From the NCBI GenBank assembly GCA_023415515.1, contig JAEZKH010000342.1:1-10129 (forward strand): a stretch of DNA of 10,129 bases, in the 5' to 3' direction. Under the pieces are notes generated by a model. The model was not told the origin of the DNA. It did not search any database and was given only the letters and a program-made list of their open reading frames with translations. Both the position numbers and the translations under genes were made by a program. Source of the stretch: Actinomycetes bacterium (GTDB lineage Bacteria > Actinomycetota > Actinomycetes > Mycobacteriales > Mycobacteriaceae). Of this stretch, positions 1 to 5,735 are shown one piece after another; position 1 is the stretch's first letter, and each line of letters begins with the position of its first letter.

Positions 1-1260
1 CCTCTGCTGTTGCTGAGCGACGGCGAGCTCAGGATCACCTGTGCGCGCGAGGGTCGTCGTCGGGCCGTTCACGATGGGCGCCGGCGGGCCGCCTACGCCG
101 TACGGACCCGACGGGTCGGTTCCCAGCGGCCGGTTACCGGGCGTGGTGAAACCCTCCACGGTGGTGTCGATGCCGACGGGCACGGCGCCGAGCGTGTTGC
201 CGATCAGGCTGATCGGATTGCCGATCGGGCTCAACTGGAACGTCACATGCTCTCCGGGACTCCGGTCGCGGACGTACGCGTCGTTGATCCACACCTTGAG
301 GAGCTCGTTGGGAATCGCCAAGGCCGCCGCGGGCACCCCGGCGGTCACGAGCGGCAACAGAATCGGCACGGTGTCCGACGGAATCATGTAGTAATGCGTG
401 TCGCCGTACTGCCCTTGGTCGATGAGCTCCGTGGTGTCCATATCGGTGCCCGCAGGCACGTTTCCGTGCAGCAGGGCGTAGGCCATCATCGAGTTCGCCA
501 TCGCCAGCATGTTCAACGGCCGCGCGGGCGCGTCGCCGCCGAGGAAGTCGTATTCCTGCGCGACGTCGGTGGTCGGGAGTTGGTAGGTGTCTCCCGCACC
601 GCATGTCACTCCGGCGCAACTGTTCTGGGTCGGCCCGTAGAACGGTATGCCCATGAGCGGGATCGTCATGCCCTCGAACCCGCGGCCGAGTATGCCGCCG
701 TTGGCGCGCATGGGGTTGGAGATCAGGAAGAACTGTGTGCCGTTGAGGGCAGGGTCGCGATCAGCGATCAAGTCGTTCTTGACCAGCGACGCGACGACGG
801 CGCTCTGCGAGTAGCCGAAGACGACGAACGGAGGTTGGCCTGACGCACTCGGCGTCGGCGGATCGTTGGCGTCGTGCTGGCTGTAGTTGCACTCGCCGCC
901 GCGCCCCAGGCAGGCCGAGAGATTGTCGACGCCATGCGCGACGGAATCCTCGAAAGTGGTTGTCCCGGAAACCGGGAAGAACTCGGCCGGATAGACGACG
1001 CCGTACTCGCCATAGTCATGACCCGGGTCGGCATGAAGGTTGGCATCTGTGTCGATGAAATGGTTCATCGCCCACCCCATGTAGTCACCGACGTAGACAG
1101 GGTCGTCGCCGGGTGCGAGGGAGTGCCCCGTCCCGCCCAGGACCAACACGGTCGTGGCCAGTAGCTGAACCGCGGTGGTGACCGCCGTCGTCACCACCAA
1201 CGCAGGCACGGCGATCAGTGCCACCATCACCACGACCAGCGAACGCGCGAGAGCCTTCAT
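1..1260 (-). CDS. PE-PPE-domain serine hydrolase, exported or membrane-anchored (3' end outside window)
   Basis: The frame stays open for 420 codons from ATG at 1260 to the window edge, so the C-terminus is missing. Residues 1-45 are a short basic start (MKALAR) followed by one long or two short hydrophobic segments, which fits an uncleaved signal anchor or signal peptide. An alpha/beta-hydrolase domain of the PE-PPE family (Pfam PF08237 type) follows. The nucleophile elbow is G149-Y-S151-Q-S153, and likely acid and base residues are D238 (in EYDF) and H289 (in GDTHYY). There is no N-terminal PE or PPE module, so the hydrolase domain stands alone. The visible end is Pro/Gly-rich and then Gln-rich (QQQQ), a linker or start of a tail. 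A purine-rich ribosome site lies just before ATG 1260. An in-frame ATG at 1287 is possible but would place that purine tract inside the gene. Family members act as esterases, lipases or cutinase-like enzymes on cell-wall or host lipids; the substrate here is unknown. It is divergent from the lpqN-like gene. Confidence 0.87.
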   Translation of the reverse strand, partial: MKALARSLVVVMVALIAVPALVVTTAVTTAVQLLATTVLVLGGTGHSLAPGDDPVYVGDYMGWAMNHFIDTDANLHADPGHDYGEYGVVYPAEFFPVSGTTTFEDSVAHGVDNLSACLGRGGECNYSQHDANDPPTPSASGQPPFVVFGYSQSAVVASLVKNDLIADRDPALNGTQFFLISNPMRANGGILGRGFEGMTIPLMGIPFYGPTQNSCAGVTCGAGDTYQLPTTDVAQEYDFLGGDAPARPLNMLAMANSMMAYALLHGNVPAGTDMDTTELIDQGQYGDTHYYMIPSDTVPILLPLVTAGVPAAALAIPNELLKVWINDAYVRDRSPGEHVTFQLSPIGNPISLIGNTLGAVPVGIDTTVEGFTTPGNRPLGTDPSGPYGVGGPPAPIVNGPTTTLARTGDPELAVAQQQQR

Positions 1261-1328
1261 CGACCCCACTTCCCCTTCCCACCCCATGTGATCGCGCTGC
1301 CTACCCTCAGCGACGATCATTCAAGATC

Positions 1329-1351
1329 GCTGCGAGACCGCACCTCGCAGC
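1329..1351. promoter_or_regulatory. Perfect 8-7-8 palindrome, candidate operator
   Basis: The arms GCTGCGAG (1329-1336) and CTCGCAGC (1344-1351) are exact reverse complements separated by 7 nt. The site lies 69 bp upstream of the hydrolase start and about 240 bp upstream of the lpqN-like start. Size and symmetry fit a dimeric repressor such as TetR or GntR, or alternatively a small RNA hairpin. No regulator gene is visible in the window, so its identity is unknown. Confidence 0.4.
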
Positions 1352-1551
1352 ACACAAGCATTTTGCACCACAAAGTGCGGATCCGATAGCGAAACTTCGA
1401 GACTTTCCCATGATGACCACCGCAGGTGCTCTAGCCCTAGACCATCGACGACGTCTGACCGATACGGGCAAACGGCTCTGACGTGCGATTCATGGCGAAT
1501 GAACCCATCGGGTCTTCGCGGATTTTCCTTCCACGGGGCGTTCACCGACCG

Positions 1552-1557
1552 TAGAGT
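1552..1557 (+). promoter_or_regulatory. Possible -10 hexamer (TAGAGT) for the lpqN-like gene
   Basis: TAGAGT matches the mycobacterial SigA-type TANNNT pattern and lies 34 bp before the ATG at 1592, giving an expected 5' leader of roughly 27-28 nt. No good -35 box is seen at 16-18 bp upstream, which is common for mycobacterial promoters. A ribosome site GGGAGA (1582-1587) follows. Confidence 0.35.
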
Positions 1558-1591
1558 CATGGCGCAGATTTCAACTGGAACGGGAGACCCA

Positions 1592-2281
1592 ATGAAAAGA
1601 GTGAGGGCTGGCGGCATCGCGATTCTGGCCGTCGCAGTCGGCCTCGGACTGGCAGGCTGCGGATCCAACGACAAGAAGGAAGAGGCGAGCAGCAGCACCT
1701 CGGAGACGACTTCATCATCGAGTGAAGCGCCGAGCACGACGAAGGCCCCTTACGCCCCAACCATTCCGGAATACATCAAACAGAACGGCATCACCGAGAC
1801 GCCCGTGAAGCGCGGCGACCCTGGATCGCCCGACATCATCCTTCCGTTCCCGCCCGGCTGGGAAGACCTTGGTCCCCAGACGCCGCCATGGGCGTGGGGC
1901 GGAATCAAATTCACCGGCGATCCCGCGATGGCACAGAACCCGCCGACCATCATCGCGCTTCTTTCGAAGCTGACGGGCAATGTCGACCCTGCCAAGATCC
2001 TCGAGTTCGCGCCCGGCGAGATGAAGAACCTGCCCGGCTACGAGGGTGACGGTCACGGTTCGGCCAGTCAGCTGGGCGGGTTCGACGCGTGGCAGATCGG
2101 CGGTACCTACATGAAGGACGGCACCAAGCACGCCGTCGCGCAGAAAACGGTGGTGATCCCCGCGCCCGATGGAGTGTTCGTCCTGCAACTCAACGCGGAC
2201 GGCACCGAGGACCAGTTGGGCGTGCTGATGGATGCGACCAACATCATCGACGAGCAGACGACGATCACGCCTGCACCGTGA
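1592..2281 (+). CDS. lpqN: LpqN-family lipoprotein
   Basis: This is a 229-residue secreted lipoprotein. The start chosen is ATG 1592 because it gives a proper lipoprotein signal: MKRVR, a hydrophobic core, then lipobox L20-A-G-C23, with GGGAGA 4 nt upstream. A longer in-frame start at 1499 would add 31 non-signal-like residues. The mature protein begins with an acidic then Ser/Thr-rich linker (about residues 24-55). A globular domain follows whose phrases (YIKQNGITETPV, GDPGSP, LLSKLTGNVDPAKILEFAPGE, VVIP, FVLQLNAD, NIIDEQTTITP) closely match M. tuberculosis LpqN as I remember it (Lpp-LpqN family, PF10738). Known biology: M. tuberculosis LpqN is reported to bind periplasmic parts of MmpL3 and MmpL11, linking it to mycomembrane lipid export, and to interact with the host ligase CBL. 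Mycobacteria can carry several LpqN/LpqT paralogues, so strict orthology is not proven. It stands alone, divergent from a PE-PPE hydrolase. Confidence 0.9.
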   Translation: MKRVRAGGIAILAVAVGLGLAGCGSNDKKEEASSSTSETTSSSSEAPSTTKAPYAPTIPEYIKQNGITETPVKRGDPGSPDIILPFPPGWEDLGPQTPPWAWGGIKFTGDPAMAQNPPTIIALLSKLTGNVDPAKILEFAPGEMKNLPGYEGDGHGSASQLGGFDAWQIGGTYMKDGTKHAVAQKTVVIPAPDGVFVLQLNADGTEDQLGVLMDATNIIDEQTTITPAP

Positions 2282-2289
2282 CCGCTGTC

Positions 2290-2354
2290 CGGCCCCCGTC
2301 TCCGAACGAGCGCCACCGCCGCAGGCCGGTCTGACTCGCGCGGAACGGGGGCCG
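2290..2354. terminator. Inverted repeat between convergent genes, weak terminator candidate
   Basis: The arms CGGCCCCCGT (2290-2299) and ACGGGGGCCG (2345-2354) are perfectly complementary over 10 bp with a 45-nt loop that may fold internally. They lie between the stops of the lpqN-like gene (2281) and the convergent SdhL-like gene (2407). No T-tract follows on either strand and the loop is long, so this may be a GC-rich stem that slows transcription rather than a classic intrinsic terminator. Confidence 0.3.
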
Positions 2355-2406
2355 CGACATCAGCTCGGGCGTATTCGCAAAATCGTCGTCGTCAACGCCG
2401 ACCGAG

Positions 2407-3225
2407 TCAGGCCCGCGATACCGCCGACGCGGCTGCGACCTGTTCGGCCGTCGGGCGCACACCGGTATAGCGTTCGAACTGCTCGGCAGCCTGCAGCGCG
2501 ATCACCTCTGCCCCGGTGATGACGTTCACCCCCGCCTCGCGCGCAGTGCCGATCAGCGGGGTCTCCGACGGCAGCGCAACCACATCGAACACGGTGTGCG
2601 CCTTGCGTATCGCCGAGGTGTCGAAGGCACTCGCGTGGGCGTCGGGCCCGCCCGACATTCCGATCGGCGTCACGTTGACGAGAACATCCGCCGTCCGCGC
2701 TCCGACCTGCGCGGCATAGTCGTAGCCGAGTCGACGGGCCAGTGCCGCGCCCGTCTCCTCGTTGCGGGCGACCACCAGGCCCGTGCCGAAACCGCTGTCG
2801 CGGAAGGCTGCACCGACGGCGCCGGCCATTCCGCCGCTGCCACAGATCAACACCGACAGTGAACCGTCCAGTCCGTGTTCGTCGATGAGCCGTCGGACGG
2901 CGATGTAATCGGTGTTCGACGCGGTCAGCCGGCCGTCGTCGTTGACGATCGTGTTGACCGCGTCGATCGTTCGCGCCGAATCCTCCACCGTGTCGACGAG
3001 CGGTATCACGTCGCGCTTGAATGGCATCGACACCGAGCAGCCGCGAATGCCCAGCGCACGGACCCCGCCGATGGCCGCGCCGACATCGGTTGTGGTGAAA
3101 GCCTTGTAGATGAAGTCGAGTCCGAGAAGGTCGTAGAGGTAGTTGTGAAACCGAGTGCCGATGTTGCTCGGTCTGGCCGCCAGGGAGATGCACAGCCGGG
3201 TGTCCTTGCTCAGCGGCGGACGCAT
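2407..3225 (-). CDS. Shikimate-dehydrogenase-like oxidoreductase (SdhL/HI0607 type)
   Basis: This 272-residue protein has the two-domain AroE fold. Catalytic and NADP-site features are present: K70 in SVSMPFK, N91 in AVNT, D106 in NTDY, the dinucleotide loop GSGGMAG (129-135), NVTPIGM (184-190) and Q245. Substrate-site residues of true AroE are changed. The paired serines of the S-x-S-P-x-x-H-N motif align with N21 and G23 in NIGTRFHN, and the Tyr of D-x-x-Y-x-P is A217. This pattern is that of the SdhL class, typified by Haemophilus HI0607, which reduces shikimate poorly; the natural substrate is unclear. The normal biosynthetic aroE is probably elsewhere in the genome. Its ATG shares one base with the stop of the acetyltransferase gene (TGATG), with GGGAG (3236-3240) 10 nt upstream, so translation is probably coupled. 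It is the last gene of the leftward run. Confidence 0.85.
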   Translation of the reverse strand: MRPPLSKDTRLCISLAARPSNIGTRFHNYLYDLLGLDFIYKAFTTTDVGAAIGGVRALGIRGCSVSMPFKRDVIPLVDTVEDSARTIDAVNTIVNDDGRLTASNTDYIAVRRLIDEHGLDGSLSVLICGSGGMAGAVGAAFRDSGFGTGLVVARNEETGAALARRLGYDYAAQVGARTADVLVNVTPIGMSGGPDAHASAFDTSAIRKAHTVFDVVALPSETPLIGTAREAGVNVITGAEVIALQAAEQFERYTGVRPTAEQVAAASAVSRA

Positions 3226-4223
3226 CAGCCGACTGCTCCCATCACCTGCCGTGCCATGTCGTGGATCTCGCGGTACAGCTCGCGCGAGATCGACATATCA
3301 CGTAGGTGGGGCACGTCGATGACCGTGGTCACGACGCCGAGATCCTCGCGCCGCCACTGCGCACCGAACCGGTCGAGGATCCTGCGCATCGCGTAGTTGT
3401 CGGAGAGCACCCGCGCGGTGAACCGCCGGACGCCGTCGCCGCGCGCCGCAACCGCCACTGCCGACATCAGGAACGAGCCGATGCCCCGGCCCTGGTAGTC
3501 GTCGCCGACGATGAAGGCCACCTCTGCGACGGTGGGGTCGGTCTCATCGCGCACGAATCGGCCGTCGGCCACCACCGGCCCCTCCCTGCCCTCTGTCATC
3601 ACCCACACGAAGTGATCCTTGTAGTCCACTTCGAACAGGTAGGTCATCATCGCCCTGCTCGGCACGTGCGGTGTCTGGAATCTGCGATAAAACGTCTCGG
3701 TGGAGAACTCGATGGCGCCTTCCGACGTGCGCTCACTGTCACCTGGCAGCACCGGCCGCAAATAAAGCCAAGAGTCGTCGCGCATGTGAATCGGGATCGG
3801 GGCGATGAATGCCGCGAGCCGCTGGCGCGCGGTACGAACCAGAGTGGCCATTACCCCCGGGACGTCGAGCATGGTGGCGAAGGCGGAGTGTCCGCCGACC
3901 CATCCGGTCAGCGGCTCGGTGGCCACGACCGTGGCGGTGCGGGGCGCGTCGCGCAGCAGCGCGATCTCCCCGACGATCAGTGGAGTCCCCAGCTCCAACA
4001 CAGTCGGCACACCCTCACCGTCGGTATGGGTGATCTCGACTTTCCCGGAGTTGAGCAGCAGAAACGACTCGGCGCGTTCACCCTGGCGCATCAAGATCTT
4101 GCCCGCCGCCGCATCCAGCGGGCGCAGCTGCGCCGCCAGCGACACCAGAGCATCCGGACGACAGCCCTTGAAGATCCCCAGGGCGGCGAGTTCGTCGACG
4201 CTGACGGCCGTCGGTCCGGCCAC
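3225..4223 (-). CDS. pat: cAMP-dependent protein lysine acetyltransferase (Pat/KATmt type)
   Basis: This 332-residue cytosolic protein is close in length and layout to M. tuberculosis Rv0998 (333 aa). Residues 10-140 form a cyclic-nucleotide-binding domain with the phosphate cassette G85-E86-I-A-L-L-R-D-A-P-R95-T96, the residues expected to grip cAMP. Residues 150-305 form a GNAT acetyltransferase domain with the acetyl-CoA loop YQGRGIGS (243-250) and a likely general base E234 in TVAEVAF. The family transfers acetyl groups to lysines of acyl-CoA synthetases (Acs, several FadD proteins) and a universal stress protein, lowering synthetase activity; cAMP relieves autoinhibition. The residue aligning with the autoinhibitory lid His173 of Rv0998 is A170, making it more like the M. 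smegmatis enzyme. The start is GTG, 9 nt after the cyclase stop, with no clear Shine-Dalgarno; TAACCT lies 6 nt upstream and may be a leaderless -10. The gene overlaps the SdhL-like gene by 1 nt. Confidence 0.92.
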   Translation of the reverse strand: MAGPTAVSVDELAALGIFKGCRPDALVSLAAQLRPLDAAAGKILMRQGERAESFLLLNSGKVEITHTDGEGVPTVLELGTPLIVGEIALLRDAPRTATVVATEPLTGWVGGHSAFATMLDVPGVMATLVRTARQRLAAFIAPIPIHMRDDSWLYLRPVLPGDSERTSEGAIEFSTETFYRRFQTPHVPSRAMMTYLFEVDYKDHFVWVMTEGREGPVVADGRFVRDETDPTVAEVAFIVGDDYQGRGIGSFLMSAVAVAARGDGVRRFTARVLSDNYAMRRILDRFGAQWRREDLGVVTTVIDVPHLRDMSISRELYREIHDMARQVMGAVG

Positions 4224-4229
4224 GGGACG

Positions 4230-4235
4230 AGGTTA
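4230..4235 (-). promoter_or_regulatory. Candidate leaderless -10 hexamer (TAACCT) for pat
   Basis: Read on the minus strand, TAACCT is followed by 6 nt (CGTCCC) and then the GTG start. The last T is therefore at -7 if transcription begins at the start codon, which is the mycobacterial leaderless arrangement. The hexamer overlaps the TAA stop of the cyclase gene. No Shine-Dalgarno is visible close to the GTG. Position-based call only. Confidence 0.4.
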
Positions 4236-5711
4236 CCGCCCCGGCGCGTCGGGCGCGGAGATCTGCGTGGCCTCCGCTCGGCCGCGCAGCAGTTGGCTGC
4301 CCTTGGCCACCCACTGGGCGCGCTCGGCCTCGTCGGCCCGCTCAATCGCCGCCGACGAACACAGAATCCGCCGGTCCGACGTCTTCGCCAGGTCGGCCAG
4401 CCGCGCGGCCTCGTTGACCGGGTCGCCGATGACCGTGTACTCGTATCGGTTCTCGGCGCCGATGTTGCCCGCGAAGACCGGACCTGCCGACACGCCGATC
4501 CCGAAGTCGACCAGTGGCAGCTCGCGCAGCTGCTCGCCTAGGGCGCGCGCTGTCGCCAGCGCCGCAGAAGCTGCGCGGTCGCTGTGAAACGGTGCGCCGA
4601 ACACCGCCAGCGCAGCGTCTCCCTGGAACTTGTTGACCAACCCGTCGCCGGCGTCGACGGCGTTGACGACGATCCGGAAGAAATCATTGAGCACCTCGGC
4701 GACCCGCTCCGGCGGATGGCTTGCGGCCAACTCCGTCGACCCGGTCAGGTCGATGAACAGGATCGCCACCTCCTGGACATCGCCCGACATCGATGCGCCC
4801 TCTTCGATGGCCCGACGGGCCACGTTGGCGCCGACATGCCTGCCGAACAGGTCGCGGACCCGTTCACGTTCGGCAAGGCCTGCCACCATTCGGTTGAATC
4901 CGCTTTGCAGCCTGCCGATTTCGGAGCGCTCGAATACGTCGACCTCCGTGCCGAACCTGCCCTTCTCGACCTCGGCCATGGCGTCGACGACCTCGCGGAT
5001 CGGATCGGAGATCGACCGCGACGTGAGGATCATCGTCGGCAGCCCTAGCAACACCGCGGCGAGTGCGACGATCAGCACGGCGATCTCGACCGACGCCGTC
5101 TTCGGGATGAGCCAGCCGTTGGCCCTCACGACCACGAGCGCCATGATGACCAGACACGGCAGAGCACTGCAGAGCAGCCACAACAGGATCAGCCGCGCCA
5201 ACACACCCGGTGCGGTGACGAGTCGCTCCGAGGCGTGGGTGGCGGCGGCCAGCATCGGACGGATGAGGTTGATCGTCAGCAAGATCCCGGTGCCCGCGGA
5301 CGCAGCGCCGCCCAGCAGGACACCCAGCACCGTCGGCACAATGATGCTGACACCGGCATCGAGGTTCAACAGGATGGAGATGGCGCCGCTGACCGCCCAG
5401 GTGCCCGCGAGAAGCACACATTGCCGACCGAGCAGTCGCGTCAACGATTTTCGCTGACGCTCGTCGGGTTTCTGCCCGGCGTTGAACCACCGCAAGGTCG
5501 GCGCGATGTTCAACACCCCACCGACCGCGATCACGACCGTGCTGACGACGACGAGCACCGCCGCGCCGATGATGTTCTTCTGGCTGAAGTAGTTCTGCGC
5601 GCCGAGCAGCGCGTCGCCGCCGAGCGGGATCAGGATCGCGACCGACGCGGTGATCGACAGCAGGTACGCCCCGGCGAGCCGGCCGGCATAGTCGGCCGCC
5701 AACCTGCTCAT
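4233..5711 (-). CDS. Six-TM HAMP class III adenylate cyclase
   Basis: This 492-residue membrane protein is predicted to make cAMP from ATP at the inner face of the membrane. Six hydrophobic segments lie at roughly residues 12-36, 46-70, 97-117, 121-150, 170-195 and 206-231. They are followed by a HAMP linker (about 229-284, with S-I-S-D-P237-I) and a class III catalytic domain (about 310-450). All six catalytic positions are present: metal Asp D321 (FIDLTGST) and D365 (KFQGD), adenine-selecting K361 and T426 (EYTVIGD), and transition-state N433 and R437 (PVNEAARL). Thr at the second adenine position is the Rv1318c-group variant. The layout matches M. tuberculosis Rv1318c/Rv1319c/Rv1320c and Rv3645, but at 492 aa it is about 50 residues shorter than my recollection of those. 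It starts 24 nt after the upstream P450 stop with no clear ribosome site, and TACGTT sits 6 nt before the ATG. pat follows 9 nt downstream. Class III cyclases act as dimers; the input sensed by the membrane part is unknown. Confidence 0.93.
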   Translation of the reverse strand: MSRLAADYAGRLAGAYLLSITASVAILIPLGGDALLGAQNYFSQKNIIGAAVLVVVSTVVIAVGGVLNIAPTLRWFNAGQKPDERQRKSLTRLLGRQCVLLAGTWAVSGAISILLNLDAGVSIIVPTVLGVLLGGAASAGTGILLTINLIRPMLAAATHASERLVTAPGVLARLILLWLLCSALPCLVIMALVVVRANGWLIPKTASVEIAVLIVALAAVLLGLPTMILTSRSISDPIREVVDAMAEVEKGRFGTEVDVFERSEIGRLQSGFNRMVAGLAERERVRDLFGRHVGANVARRAIEEGASMSGDVQEVAILFIDLTGSTELAASHPPERVAEVLNDFFRIVVNAVDAGDGLVNKFQGDAALAVFGAPFHSDRAASAALATARALGEQLRELPLVDFGIGVSAGPVFAGNIGAENRYEYTVIGDPVNEAARLADLAKTSDRRILCSSAAIERADEAERAQWVAKGSQLLRGRAEATQISAPDAPGR

Positions 5712-5717
5712 GGGAAC

Positions 5718-5723
5718 AACGTA
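5718..5723 (-). promoter_or_regulatory. Candidate leaderless -10 hexamer (TACGTT) for the cyclase
   Basis: On the minus strand TACGTT is followed by GTTCCC and then the ATG at 5711, so its final T lies at -7 relative to a start-codon TSS. The 24-nt gap after the P450 stop shows no Shine-Dalgarno. This supports, but does not prove, an internal promoter giving a leaderless mRNA for cyclase, pat and the SdhL-like gene. Confidence 0.42.
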
Positions 5724-5735
5724 TCGCGGACCGAC

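Larger units (their letters stand above)
1261..1591. other. Divergent intergenic region between hydrolase and lpqN-like genes
   Basis: About 330 bp separate the two start codons, and I see no convincing small gene in it. It is visibly less GC-rich than the flanking genes, as expected for control DNA. It contains a perfect palindrome (1329-1351), a small inverted repeat TCTAG-CC-CTAGA (1430-1441), a short GCAC/GTGC repeat (1365-1378) and a possible -10 hexamer for lpqN (1552-1557). I found no TANNNT hexamer I would trust for the leftward hydrolase gene. Confidence 0.7.

Noticed and set aside
10..843. Long plus-strand open frame (277 codons) opposite the hydrolase gene
   Set aside because: Arg/Gly/His-rich translation without any recognisable domain; the minus strand here carries the PE-PPE hydrolase with its GYSQS motif. 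GC-rich antisense shadow.
134..1282. Several short minus-strand open frames suggesting a broken gene
   Set aside because: They are other frames. One uninterrupted minus-strand frame from 1260 to the window edge gives a full hydrolase domain, so there is no frameshift.
1430..1441. TCTAG-CC-CTAGA small inverted repeat in the divergent region
   Set aside because: Only 5-bp arms and no partner site; could be chance. Mentioned in the intergenic entry only.
1499..1591. Upstream ATG for the lpqN-like gene adding 31 residues
   Set aside because: The added residues bury the lipoprotein signal; ATG 1592 has a ribosome site and a correctly spaced lipobox.
3306..4541. 411-codon plus-strand open frame opposite pat and the cyclase
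   Set aside because: It spans the junction of two well-supported genes, is rich in His, Arg and Gly, and shows no domain.
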